Assembly: GCA_028015205.1 (NCBI GenBank)
Contig: CM051521.1
Location: 65,146,314-65,210,313 of the forward strand
Direction of reading: 5' to 3'
Origin: Mytilisepta virgata
Taxonomy: Eukaryota; Mollusca; Bivalvia; Mytilida; Mytilidae
DNA length: 64,000 nt
The notes beneath the pieces were generated by a model, which saw nothing but the letters and a program-made list of their open reading frames with translations, was not told where the DNA came from and ran no database searches. Made by a program: the position numbers and the translations under genes. Shown here piece by piece: positions 23,083 through 33,999 of the stretch; positions within the stretch are counted from its first letter, which is position 1, and each line of letters opens with the position of its first letter.

Positions 23083-25650
23083 CTGCAGGCTCCAAGGAAC
23101 CTGTATTGCTCACCTGGAATTCGAATGCTTAAAAAACTAGATTGGGTGTCTAAGACACGGATGCCCCGTCCTCCTGAAGATTGAATTCCCATCTATCATT
23201 TATGGCGGGAAATAGATTTGGAAATAACTTTAAATATATCCGGATAATGAAAATAGTTTTTACCCACAGTAATTCAGTTTGTGACATAAGGACCCAAACA
23301 CTAAAATTTACTGGAGTCACTCAAGCATGAAATGTTGGTCATATGTAGGTGATCTGTGTTAAACTAAATAAGTCGATTGTAGTTGTAAAATAAATTTATA
23401 TCATCACAGGCTTTTTAAAAAAACAGACTAAATGCAAGAATTAAACCAAAGTAACTTTTTCATAAAATGTAGGTCATATTTACGGGGCGCCGAATGGGAC
23501 TTGAACTTTTTGTAATCAAAATCAATTTTGTGTAAACAAAATTCAATTCTGTCATAACAAAATCAATTTTGTCTTACAAAACTATGTGATACAGACTTGT
23601 TTTATGAGAACTTCAATTTTGTAATGACAAAATTCATTTTTGTAGACAAAATTCATTTTACAAAATTCATTTTTGTAGACAAAATTCATTTTTGTCAAAT
23701 AGGTATGCAAATATAAACTTATTTGCATACAAAATTGACTTTTGTTACCTGATATGGAAATTAAAACACAAAAGTCAATTTTGTGAGACAAAATTCATTT
23801 TTGTCATGACAAAATTCAATTTTGTCAAATAGGTATGCAAATATGAACTTATGTGAGACAAAATTGAATTTTGTGTTGACAAAATTGAGTTTTGTTAGAC
23901 AGAAGTGAAAATTTAACACAAAATTGACTTTTGTGACAGAAGTCAATTTTGTATGCAAAATTGGATCTGCAACTGATTTCTCTCATCACGATTTTGTAAG
24001 AAGACCTGTCATTGGATATAGTAAACGCGGGTCTCGCAGGCTCAGGGACATATGATATGGGTGATGCGCTATTCTGCAAAAGTAAGTAATACCTTATAAA
24101 GTATATATGTCATATATAGGACATTTTGTGCAATAGTGATTATTCTAATATGACGTCCTTCTTTTGCTTTAATGTCAACAAACCCATGTTACTTGTGGGA
24201 TACACGTGATTGACGTCACAAATGAACTTCCGACGTCAGTGGTTTTTCAAAAGACAATTTAGAGTATCGTGTAGGACGTCATATTAGAATAAACGATATT
24301 GTACAAAATGTCCTATATTTGCCATAAATACTTTATTAGGTATTTATACTTTCTTTTGCAGAATAGCGCATCGCCCATATGATGTGTCCTTGTACCTGCG
24401 AGACCCGCGGCTACTATATCCAATGAGAGGCCTTCTTACAAAATCGTGATGAGAGAATTCATTTGCATACAAAATTGACTTTTGTGTTAAGTTTTCACTT
24501 CTGTTTAACAAAACTCAATTTTGTCTACACAAAAATGACACAAAATTGATTTTTGTGGCATAAAATTGGCTTTTGTGTTTAATTTTCACTTCTGTTTAAC
24601 AAAACTCAATTTTGTCTACATAAAAATAAACACAAAATTGAATTTTGTGACAAAATCTCAGTTTTGTATGCAAATTAGTTCACAGAATCCAAACTAAACT
24701 AATTTGCATACAAAATTGACTTTTGTCGCCCAATTTTCAAATTACGTAACAAAAGTAAAGTCTGTGATACAAAAATGAATTTTGTTATGACAAAAGTAAC
24801 TTTTGTCCACTGGAAGATAATTTTGAATGACAAAATTTAAATTTGTAGTATGCTACACATTTTGTTAAACTTAACTCATTTTTGTTGAACAAAACCCACT
24901 TTTGTCCGTACAAAATTGAATTTTGAGTACAAAACCACAAGAGTCCCATTCGGCGCCCCGTAATATTGACTCAAATGTAGCAAAGCTGTGTTGTACTGTA
25001 AAAGGTAAACACCTAAATTCCAAATAATAATAATATAGTCATATATTTACAATTTCTAGAATTGATCACAAATTCATTTCCAGAAACATAATTTTATCGC
25101 TTTGGGAATTTGAATATAAGCAAAATTTTCAGGGCAAATTTTGGCAAGATAACCTTTATGTGTATTTTCCCATAGGATCTGATGTTAAACAAAGTTTGGC
25201 CTTAATCACCGTCTTCAACTGGCTCGCAATCATTGAATATAATTATAAAAGAGAACCACCAAAAGGACCATTGCTACAAACTTGGGTTCCAATACTTTTC
25301 CGAGAAGATGATTGAAATATATTGTTAAAAATTGTCATATTGATAAAATTTTCTAAGTTTAAGGACGAAAATATATAAGGTCAAAAGTAGGTCAACTGGA
25401 ATGAAACGCACAGGGAATCTGCAAAATTACTACTTGACAACTATAAAGTAAAACTCAGGTAAATATTTACAGACAAAAGCTGTTTTACCCTACGCTCTAT
25501 TTATAGCAATTGTGGCCATGTCGGTTGATCAGTGGATGACTGTGGCAAAGTTTGGTTCCAACTGGTCCAGTGGTCAATTCAAAGGAAAAGAGTTTTGTAA
25601 ATGTTTACAGATGACAGACAAAGGGTTCCAAGTAATTTGCACATTTATGT
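23083..25650 (+). repeat. AGCTC-family copy with 147-bp units, split by a foldback element
   Basis: It begins GCAGGCTCCAAGGAACC, CTGTATTGCTCACCTGG. At 23440-23475 and 24968-25010 the sequence matches the 147-bp unit seen at 26010-26060 (CATAAAATGTAGGTCATA then GCTGTGTTGTACTGTA). The unit is interrupted by the element at 23481-24962. The body continues to a decayed end near 25620 (GATGACAGACAAAGGG). Confidence 0.6.
23481..24962. mobile_element. 1.48-kb foldback element with 5-bp target duplication
   Basis: The ends are TACGGGGCGCCGAATGGGAC and its inverse (GTCCCATTCGGCGCCCCGTA), flanked on both sides by ATATT (23476-23480 and 24963-24967). Inside are outer arms made of many short palindromic units (ACAAAATTSAATTTTGT-like) separated by a few bases. 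The inner inverted arms, 23980-24150 and 24262-24460, share TCTCATCACGATTTTGTAAG and CTGCGAGACCCGCG-type phrases, with a loop near 24165-24258. There is no transposase; repeated NEFC/NFVYK reading frames are artefacts of the units. Confidence 0.85.
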
Positions 25651-25895
25651 TTGTACATATTTTCAGCAAATTCAGGTTTTATTACAACTTTATATGAATA
25701 CATGCAATTATAAAAGATTTTAAATTCTTCTTGAACCACTTTTCACAGCAATTTAAAGCAATTATGTAAAAAAAAAAATCTTACAAATTTATGCAGGTAT
25801 AATTCTTTTTAAAAGAGGCGACAGATTCACAATGAAATGAAAAAAAAAAAACTAAAGGGCTTCACTAAGAGCAGAATGATACAACAGGTAAACAA
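25651..25895. other. AT-rich spacer with poly-A runs
   Basis: Nothing is recognised beyond A runs at 25770 and 25840. Confidence 0.45.
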
Positions 25896-25989
25896 TTAAA
25901 GCAAGTGTGGACACACTATTATGCTTGACCCAATAAACTGTTGAATATTATAATATACATTACACAGAAATATTGGACGTACCACAAAA

Positions 25990-26441
25990 GCAGATGAAAA
26001 ACTAAACGCAGAACTTAACCAAAGTCACTGAAGCATAAAATGTAGGTCATAGCGACCCAATTGTTGCTGAACTGCGTTGTACAATACAAGAGGACTATAT
26101 TGGTGAAATATCACTGATATATTACTATAGGTTTCTGAGAAATGAACCTAAACGCAAAACTTTAACAGTCACTGCAGCATGAAATGTATGTCATAGCGAC
26201 CCAAGTGTTGCTGAAGTGCATTGTACTATACAAGAGGACTGTAGTGGTGAAATATCATTGATATATTACTACAGGTGTCTGAGAATGAACCTAAACGCAA
26301 AACTTAACCAAAGGAACTGAAGCATGAAATGTAGGTCATAGTGACCCAAGTGTTGCTGAACTGTTTTGTACTATACAAGAGGAATGTAGTGGTGAACTAT
26401 CATTTGATATATTACTATAGGTTTCTGAGAAATGGAGCTAA
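25990..26441. repeat. Tandem array of about 147-bp units
   Basis: Three to four units share GAACCTAAACGCAAAACTT, AGCATGAAATGTAGGTCATA, GCGACCCAAGTGTTGCTGAA and TACAAGAGGACTGTAGTGG. The last unit is broken at 26438 by the TAA-flanked block and resumes at 28511 with TAAACGCAAAATTTAACCG. Confidence 0.8.
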
Positions 26442-27105
26442 GGTTGCACTCCACTAATTGTCTTAGTTTCGGAGAAATGCACCCCCAGAATTTTATTAAT
26501 TATTAGAGTTGGTAAAGTTTGACTACATGATAGATAAATAATAAATGTCTTAAACTCAAAATTGTAATATTGACTGAAAGAGGATAGATTTTAGTTTAAA
26601 AAAATACGAAAACATTAACTGATTTTGCTTCTGACAAGTAATGGGAGGTCATAAACTGGGACTTGTGAATTGACATGTGGTGTGTAAAACTTTGACAGTG
26701 ATAATCGGCACCTGCACTGGTAAGTTAAATTGCGAAAAAAAGAGCCGGAAAAGTAAACCTTTTTTTTCCCACATATGTAATGGAATTTTATGCAGAATCT
26801 GAAAAATTAAGTCTCAATTGGATTGAAACGCTGCATCAGACCTCAATTTTAAGCCGAAGTGGAGTGAAATTTAACATTTTTAAAGCTTTTTTTATGACAA
26901 TTTTTGAAATGTTGCTATGCCAACTAGGTTTCCATGGATATTTTTTATTTATTTTATCATGATTGAAACAATGCTAACATAATGGCCTTTCAGAATATAT
27001 ATATATGTATATGGGTATTATTTACTCTGAAGATAGCACAAGACCATGACATTTGTTAGCTCACTTCACATAGAAAATGGTACTATTAATTTGTGGAGTG
27101 CAACC
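26442..27105. mobile_element. 664-bp MITE, copy 1 (PIF/Harbinger-like ends)
   Basis: The ends are GGTTGCACTCCAC and GTGGAGTGCAACC (13 bp perfect, about 18 with one mismatch), with TAA immediately before. No difference from copy 2 at 27847-28510 was seen, and the offset is constant at 1405 bp. The 60-codon frame inside has no recognisable domain. A 3-bp TAA/TTA target favours PIF/Harbinger; this is inference. Confidence 0.8.
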
Positions 27106-27846
27106 TTTAAGGCTATCAGTAGCAACCTAGAGGGCAATATATACCCATGAAATACTTTAAATTGTTCATTTATTTAATGATTTTATTTTTGACTGTTGAA
27201 AATTTAAATATAAAGGCTATCTTTTGTCATGTAATTGTTCTCATATGTCCTTAGCAACCACATTATGTATTTTTAACAATCCACAATGATACAACATAAG
27301 GGCAGGACTATAGCTTATATGCAGTATTGTGAGAAAAAAAAACTTTCCACCACCCATTTTATATGCAAGGAGACAAGTATTTATATTGAAAAATATTTTG
27401 ATTTGATTATCTTACAATTCATAGGTTTGCAAATTTTATCCAAAGATTTCTAATACCATTAGTATGGTTACAATGAAAGAAAAAGGGGGGGGGGGGGTTG
27501 CTATCTCCTTTCATGTCATTTAGTGAAAAGCTAAATATATGTAAAAAGCTGGTGGATTGTGCATTCAAAAGCTGAATCGAACAAATTATTTCTGTAAAAA
27601 GTCTTTTCAAGTGATGAAATGCTCAAAATAGTCACCATAGAACAAGAATTTTTGCATTTTGAATTTCTTGTAAATTTTAGTGAATTACTTCCCATTTACC
27701 AAGTCACTATGAATATTTGAAATAGGTATTATTTACTTATTATAAGTCATATTTTGATAAATGAGACAGTTTTGAATTCGTAAAGACCTGAAGAATAATA
27801 AAATTGGCCATTCTTTGAAAAAAAAAGTTATAAAAGTACTCTTTAA
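27106..27846. other. Segment bracketed by two identical MITEs
   Basis: This is 741 bp beginning TTTAAGGCTATCAG and ending ACTCTTTAA. It contains G-run and A-run simple sequence but no transposase or other coding sequence. Confidence 0.6.
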
Positions 27847-28510
27847 GGTTGCACTCCACTAATTGTCTTAGTTTCGGAGAAATGCACCCCCAGAATTTTA
27901 TTAATTATTAGAGTTGGTAAAGTTTGACTACATGATAGATAAATAATAAATGTCTTAAACTCAAAATTGTAATATTGACTGAAAGAGGATAGATTTTAGT
28001 TTAAAAAAATACGAAAACATTAACTGATTTTGCTTCTGACAAGTAATGGGAGGTCATAAACTGGGACTTGTGAATTGACATGTGGTGTGTAAAACTTTGA
28101 CAGTGATAATCGGCACCTGCACTGGTAAGTTAAATTGCGAAAAAAAGAGCCGGAAAAGTAAACCTTTTTTTTCCCACATATGTAATGGAATTTTATGCAG
28201 AATCTGAAAAATTAAGTCTCAATTGGATTGAAACGCTGCATCAGACCTCAATTTTAAGCCGAAGTGGAGTGAAATTTAACATTTTTAAAGCTTTTTTTAT
28301 GACAATTTTTGAAATGTTGCTATGCCAACTAGGTTTCCATGGATATTTTTTATTTATTTTATCATGATTGAAACAATGCTAACATAATGGCCTTTCAGAA
28401 TATATATATATGTATATGGGTATTATTTACTCTGAAGATAGCACAAGACCATGACATTTGTTAGCTCACTTCACATAGAAAATGGTACTATTAATTTGTG
28501 GAGTGCAACC
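27847..28510. mobile_element. 664-bp MITE, copy 2 (same orientation as copy 1)
   Basis: It has the same length and sequence as copy 1 as far as I compared. It is flanked by TAA at 27844-27846 and 28511-28513. Confidence 0.8.
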
Positions 28511-29804
28511 TAAACGCAAAATTTAACCGAATCGGGACGGACAGACGAGGATAAATCTATATGCCCCAGCCACATTCGTGGCGGGGCATAAACATTTTGA
28601 AATTCAGCCACATTGTTTTTTTGGCCCCTTAAACCCCCAATATCTCGAAAAAAAATTAAAGATAGGGAAAATCTGCTGAAATACTCTTCAAGATACATTT
28701 AAAAAAAATATCCATTGAAATGGGATGAAAAATAAAAAATTCATGTTTCATCCAAAACTGCTTACTTTGACCCCTTGTATCTGGGAAACAATAAAAGATA
28801 GAAATATTTGTTAATTTATTACTGAAAGCACTCATAAAGGGTATTAATAAAAAAAAATAATTGGAATAAAAAATTTATATATCAAAGTGTGTTCCTTTTT
28901 CAGCCCCTCATATCACTAAAACGGTAAGAGATATTGAAAATTGATCTTGAAGAAGTTTTTCCATTTTCATCAAGGATCATTAAAAACCAAAAATCATAAA
29001 AATCTGATAAAAATTTAAAATCTTACACCAAACTTATAAAAAACTCTTAATGACCACCAGAACAAAAAATGGACAAAACTAAATGAGCGAAAACCTATAT
29101 GTCTACTACGGACGCAGACACCGACGACGACAGGCTCATACCATAACTTGCCCATTCATGGTCGGCTTGGACGTTAATTAATATTCATTTTGCAATTATA
29201 TAAAATTTCTGTTTTATGAATAAACAGAAATACTATTTATGCACCTCAGAACAAAGGAAAATATTTAAACAAGGTGATCTAATGGGCATGTAAATAATGC
29301 TGTTACCTCTAAATTTCATTATATTTTGGTTGAAAACCAAAAACTTACATAAAGTCACAACCATTTCAATATCACTGTAGAAAATAATTATATATGAAAC
29401 CTAATGAACACACTATAATTATTCAATGATATCCTATACTTAGCTACAGATAAAACACCAAATCACAGCAATCTTTCCCTCAGAGGAAATATCCTCAATA
29501 AAGACAAAAAGGTACATAATAATAGATTTGAATTAGTGATTATAATAAAGGTAGAAACAGGCACTTAGTCCTTCAGATATTCATATGATACCGTTTTTGC
29601 ATTAGTGACAAATACTGTAATATTTCTTCATGTGGAAAAAATGATTCTCCACAGAATTTGTTTTCTTTAGAAACAATTATCAAGGAATTTCTGTCATCAA
29701 ACCATCTGAACATAAATAATAAAGAGCAAAGAAAAGCAAATAACACTAAAATTGTGTGGATTCATGTGGTCTGAAAGATTTATCAGTTGGAGTAGTATCA
29801 TTAC
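28511..29804. other. Repeat remnant then AT-rich spacer
   Basis: From 28511 to about 29160 there is sequence related to 2860-3850 (shared phrases around CAAAACTGCTTACTTTGACC and GACGACAGGCTCATACCATAA). It includes a hairpin made of ATATGCCCCAGCCAC and GTGGCGGGGCATA (28559-28592). From 29160 to 29804 nothing was recognised. Confidence 0.55.
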
Positions 29805-30849
29805 ATAAACCAGATATATACGATTACAAAGTTCGCCTCGTTCCCCCACTAATTTCGGTGTATGGCTGTGTAGCTCCCCGAGATGCACCCTCACAACATG
29901 TAATGATTGTAGGTCGATTGGTATCGGAGAACTGAACTCAGATATAAAACTTAACCTAAGTCAATGAAGAGCAGTAAGTAGGTTAGAGTGACCTAATGTT
30001 GGGTGGAGGTTGTGTTACTCCCCGAAACGCACCCTGACACCAAGTAATACGAGTGTAGGTCGCTTGGTATGAAAAAACTGAACTCAGACAAAAAACTTAC
30101 CCTAAATAAATGAAGCACGATAAGTAGGTCAGAGTGACCTAATTTTGGTCGGAGGCTGTATTACTCCCAGAGATGCACCATGATACCAAGTAATATGACT
30201 GTAGGTCCCTTGGTATTGGAGAACTGAACTCGGACGTAAAACTTAACCTACGTCAATATAGAGCGATAAGTAGGTCAGAGTGACAATTTTGGTGGGAGGC
30301 TGTGTTACATCCTGAGATGCACCCTCACACCATGTTATATGGCTGTAGGTCTCTTGGTATTGGAGAACTGAACTCGGACGTAAAACTTAACCTAAGTCAA
30401 TGAAGTGTGATAAGTAGGTCATAGTGACCTAATTTTGGTGGGAGGCTATGTTACTCCCCAAGATGCATCCTCACACCAAGTAATATGATTGTAGGTCCCT
30501 TGGTATCTGAGAACTGAACTCGGACGTAAAACTTAACCTAAGTTAATGAAGCGCGATAAGAAGGTCAGAGTGACCTTATTTTGGTAGGAGGCTGTGTTAC
30601 TCCCTGAGATGCACCCTGAAGTAATATGATTGCAGGTCACTTTGTATATGAAAACTGATTTTTGACATAAACTTAAAAGCCAGTCAACCGTGTAATATGG
30701 GTCATGTGACCCCCATCTTACGTCACATGGTCAGTCTCTTCATCATGCACCTGCGCACAAAATTATATGACTCTATGTCAACTAGTAACTGAGAACTGGC
30801 TGTGGACGCGGACGTGGACGCCGGGTTACCTCCAATAGTCCCCCTCAAC
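29805..30849 (-). mobile_element. Second, shorter copy of the array-bearing element (minus)
   Basis: The reverse complement starts GTTGAGGGGGACTATTGG and ends GTGGGGGAACGAGGCGAACT, matching both flanks of 5600-8083. The core has about five to six 145-bp units. Perfect AGGTCAnnnTGACCT palindromes lie at 30126-30140, 30416-30430 and 30562-30576; others are damaged (29980, 30272). Shared flanks with a different core copy number show that the element is a unit whose array expands or contracts. Confidence 0.85.
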
Positions 30850-31101
30850 AGGAACAAAATTAATAAGCTACTTGGATTGCAATCAGTTTGTTGAAAAAAC
30901 ACAGGTTAAACGAAGTAACAATGTTTTTTTTTTCAATCAGAAATCAATCAAACTGATAAATATCTAACCACTAACGCTAATTCATTTAAACGGTATACTT
31001 GGAGGCTAAAAAGACATAGAATCTGAGAGAAATTACCTGGATATTACTTCAAAAATTCTCCCTTGTAATTTTTAATTGGGGCTTTACAATTTCAAAATAT
31101 A

Positions 31102-31955
31102 CAGTCGAACCTCGTCTCGAACTCGTTTGTGTGGAAAAATGGGATATGTTAGGGTATTTCTACATTCAATGCAAAATCTCCATTTGTTTCATGCATTTTT
31201 ACCTTTGTTGACTTGAAATTGGTTGATTCTAAATCTTGGTTAACTGAAATATATTTTGAAGTCCATTCGAAGAAAAAAGACTATATTGTACAAGGATTTA
31301 AATATTAGTTTTCGGAAAAATGTTCAGTTTTGATCAAAGTGAATTAAAGGTTCGATGTTTTCATTTGGTTGCAAAATTAAATATCTTAATTAATGATAAT
31401 GTTAATGATTATGTTTGAATAAGAGTTTAAAGGACTGTTTACTGAAAATATATGACACTTTTCATAATCGATCAAGTGGAACACGATCGTTTGCTAAACA
31501 AGTTTCACTTGGGATAATGAGGAAACAAATATTAACATCCAAGCAGACCATGAAAATTCATTAGGAATACAAATTCTTTCATTAAGGAGTAAAATAAGTT
31601 CAAGGATTACATGTTTGATTTACCAATTACCAATAGTGATCAGTCAATCTTTTAAACATTCATTTACGTTCGTTTTGCGATAGATTCTGTGATATGCATT
31701 GATACCGAATGTAACAAGGTAATACAGACCTACTCTAAATTTGGTTATATACAGAACACCGATATTGATGGAATTCGTGTTGTTTTTAAAATAAAATATA
31801 ACAGGTTAACAATATCAACACAGGAATACAGAACCAAACTTTCTTTCAATATGTATAAAACATGACATCATACTTGATCTCAGGTGACTCGAACGTCGGC
31901 TAAGTCGAATAGAATGGTCTGGTACCGCTGACTTTGACATAACAAGGTTCGACTG
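31102..31955. mobile_element. Tc1/mariner-type MITE candidate
   Basis: The ends are CAGTCGAACCTCGTC and AAGGTTCGACTG, an 11-bp perfect inverted repeat, flanked by TA on both sides (31100-31101 and 31956-31957). The element is 854 bp with a non-coding interior. The CAGTCGAACC start resembles pogo/Tigger-type ends; this is inference. Confidence 0.7.
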
Positions 31956-31993
31956 TATTAATGTCTGACAATCAGAAAAATGTCAAACAGAAC

Positions 31994-33605
31994 AAGAGGC
32001 TCACCAGAGCCTGTATCGCTCACCTGGAGTCTGGTTTTCATTGGACAATTAATCAACTATTTGACCAAGTTTGTTGCAATTGGTTCAATTGTTCAGGGAA
32101 AATTTGTTGAAGATTTATTTTTCATAAGGTTTAATGTAAAAATATGTTCCCTGATGGTGGTAGTCCTGGCAGGAAGTTGATAAAATTGACCAGGAATAAG
32201 GGTGAACCTTAAATATATGTAACAGAACCCGACCTCAAATTACACAAACCAATCACTCATAAATAGAATTTGGGATTCCCTCCAAAATTTCAGGGTAGGT
32301 AGATCTCAACATGGCAAACATTTTTCAATTTACATTTCACTTGTATCTCAAATACTTTTGGAGATAAATGCAAAAATGCTAAAATTTTGAAAATTTGACA
32401 AAAAAGGGCAATAACTCCTAAATGGGTTTTGGGATTCCCTTTAAAATTTCAGGGTATGTAGATCTCAACATGGCAAACATTTTTCAAATTTACATATCAC
32501 TTCTATCTCAAATAGTTTTGGGGATAAATGACGAAAAATGTTAAATTTTCAAAATTTGACGAATAAAGGGCAATAACTCCTAAATGGGTTTTAGCATTTC
32601 TTTCGAAATTTCAGGTTAGGTAGATCTTGTCATGCTGATCAATTTCAACCCATGTCAGATTTTTGATATCTGTAACGGTTTTTAAGTTATAAGCCAAAAA
32701 CAACACATGCACCCCTATATTCTATTTTTAGCTACGACAGCCATGTTTTACGTCAGACCAAAATAAATTGAGGATCGTTTGTAGAGGACATGTCATAGAT
32801 CATTCCTATTAAGCTTCAAACCAATCGGAACAGCGGTTTCAGAGGAGAAGATTTTTGAATGAAAAAATTTTGAAAATTTGACAAAAAAGGGCAACAACTC
32901 CTAAATGGGTTTTTGGATTTCCTTTAAAATTTCAGGGTAGGTGGATCTCAACATGGCAAACATTTTTCAAATTTACATTTCACTTCTATCTTAAATAATT
33001 TTAGAGATAAATGACAAAAAATGTTAAAATTTTGAAAATTTGACGAAAAAAGGGCAATAACTCCTAAGTGGGTTTTGGAATTTCCTCCAAAATTTCAGGG
33101 TAGGTAGATCTTGTCATGCTGATCAATTTTACCCCTGTCAGATTTTCGATATCTGTAACGGTTTTTGAGTTATTAGCAAAAAACAGCAATTTACGCCTAT
33201 GTTCTATTTTTAGCAACAGTGGCCATGTTCTTCATCGGATCAATATAAAATGAGGATCGTTTGTGGAGGACATGTCATATATCATTCCTATGAAGCCTCG
33301 ATCCAATCCGCCCAGCCGTTTCAGAGGAGAAGATTTTTGAAAATCAGCCAATCAGAAACAAGAATTGCCTCTGGTGGCCATGTTTCTTGACCAATCAGAA
33401 CTAAATGAGGAAACTTTGTTGAGGACCTTCCATGCACCACTCATGCAAAGTTTGGTTGGAATTGGCCAAATGGTTTCTGAGGAGAAGATGTTTGAATGAA
33501 AAGTTTACGACGGACGGACGGACGGACGGACGGATGGACGACGGACGACGGACGAAAAGTGATGGCAAAAGCTCACATGGCCTTTTAGGCCAGGTGAGCT
33601 AAAAA
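31994..33605 (+). repeat. AGCTC-ended interspersed repeat, full-length copy
   Basis: It starts AAGAGGCTCACCAGAGCC, TGTATCGCTCACCTGG and ends AGCTCACATGGCCTTTTAGGC, CAGGTGAGCTAAAAA. The start forms a hairpin (GGCTC/GAGCC), and the end forms a longer one (AGCTCACATGGCC/GGCCAGGTGAGCT). The core has about 170-bp units with GGGCAATAACTCCTAAATGG and GTAGATCTCAACATGGCAAA. A GACGGACGGACG run precedes the end. It lies just downstream of the SLC6 stop codon and is close in sequence to the copy at 38156-39770. Confidence 0.85.
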
Positions 33606-33672
33606 CTAAATGCATACAATACAAAATGCTGTGACATCTGACATTCTAATATAACAGAATTCACATTACTTT

Positions 33673-33999
33673 CTACAACTGAACATTTTCATTTTCTTCA
33701 ATGGCACAGCTGGTATCAGTGTTGTCTATGAAAGGTGAGGTAACATTGAGCTCATCTGAGTTGTGACCAGAGTCATCATCATTATCATCATCATCATCAT
33801 CTGCAGGCCGTGCTGCAAATCTTATGGTAGAAGTGGTGACTTCATGCATCTCAGCTTGGGCCTTCTTCGAGTAGCTCATTTTAAGTATCCCTAGTTTACG
33901 TAAAAGTGCATTTCCAGGGATGCAAAGAACAGAACTTAAGACTAGGGTAGCCGCTGTCATACCAGCATACCATGGATACGATCTCTCATGTGTTTCAGC
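33673..33999 (-). CDS. SLC6 transporter last exon g (TM12 and C-terminal tail)
   Basis: This exon is 327 nt including the stop, entering in phase 0 after acceptor TTTGAAAG. It begins [20 protein letters not shown] and continues through TM12 ([15 protein letters not shown]). A cytoplasmic tail of about 70 residues follows. The tail holds an Asp-rich run ([10 protein letters not shown]) encoded by a GAT-type trinucleotide microsatellite, which may vary in length between individuals. The protein ends ENENVQL, which is not a canonical class I PDZ ligand. The 3' UTR end is not evident; within about 70 bp downstream the sequence enters a copy of the AGCTC-ended repeat. Confidence 0.92.
   Translation of the reverse strand, partial: AETHERSYPWYAGMTAATLVLSSVLCIPGNALLRKLGILKMSYSKKAQAEMHEVTTSTIRFAARPADDDDDDNDDDSGHNSDELNVTSPFIDNTDTSCAIEENENVQL

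Noticed and set aside
23582..24079. Minus-strand frames with repeated NEFC/NFVYK residues
   Set aside because: They are translations of the ACAAAATTSAATTTTGT units of the foldback element.
26780..26962. 60-codon frame repeated identically at 28185-28367
   Set aside because: Identity reflects two copies of the same MITE; no domain, signal or codon pattern supports a protein.
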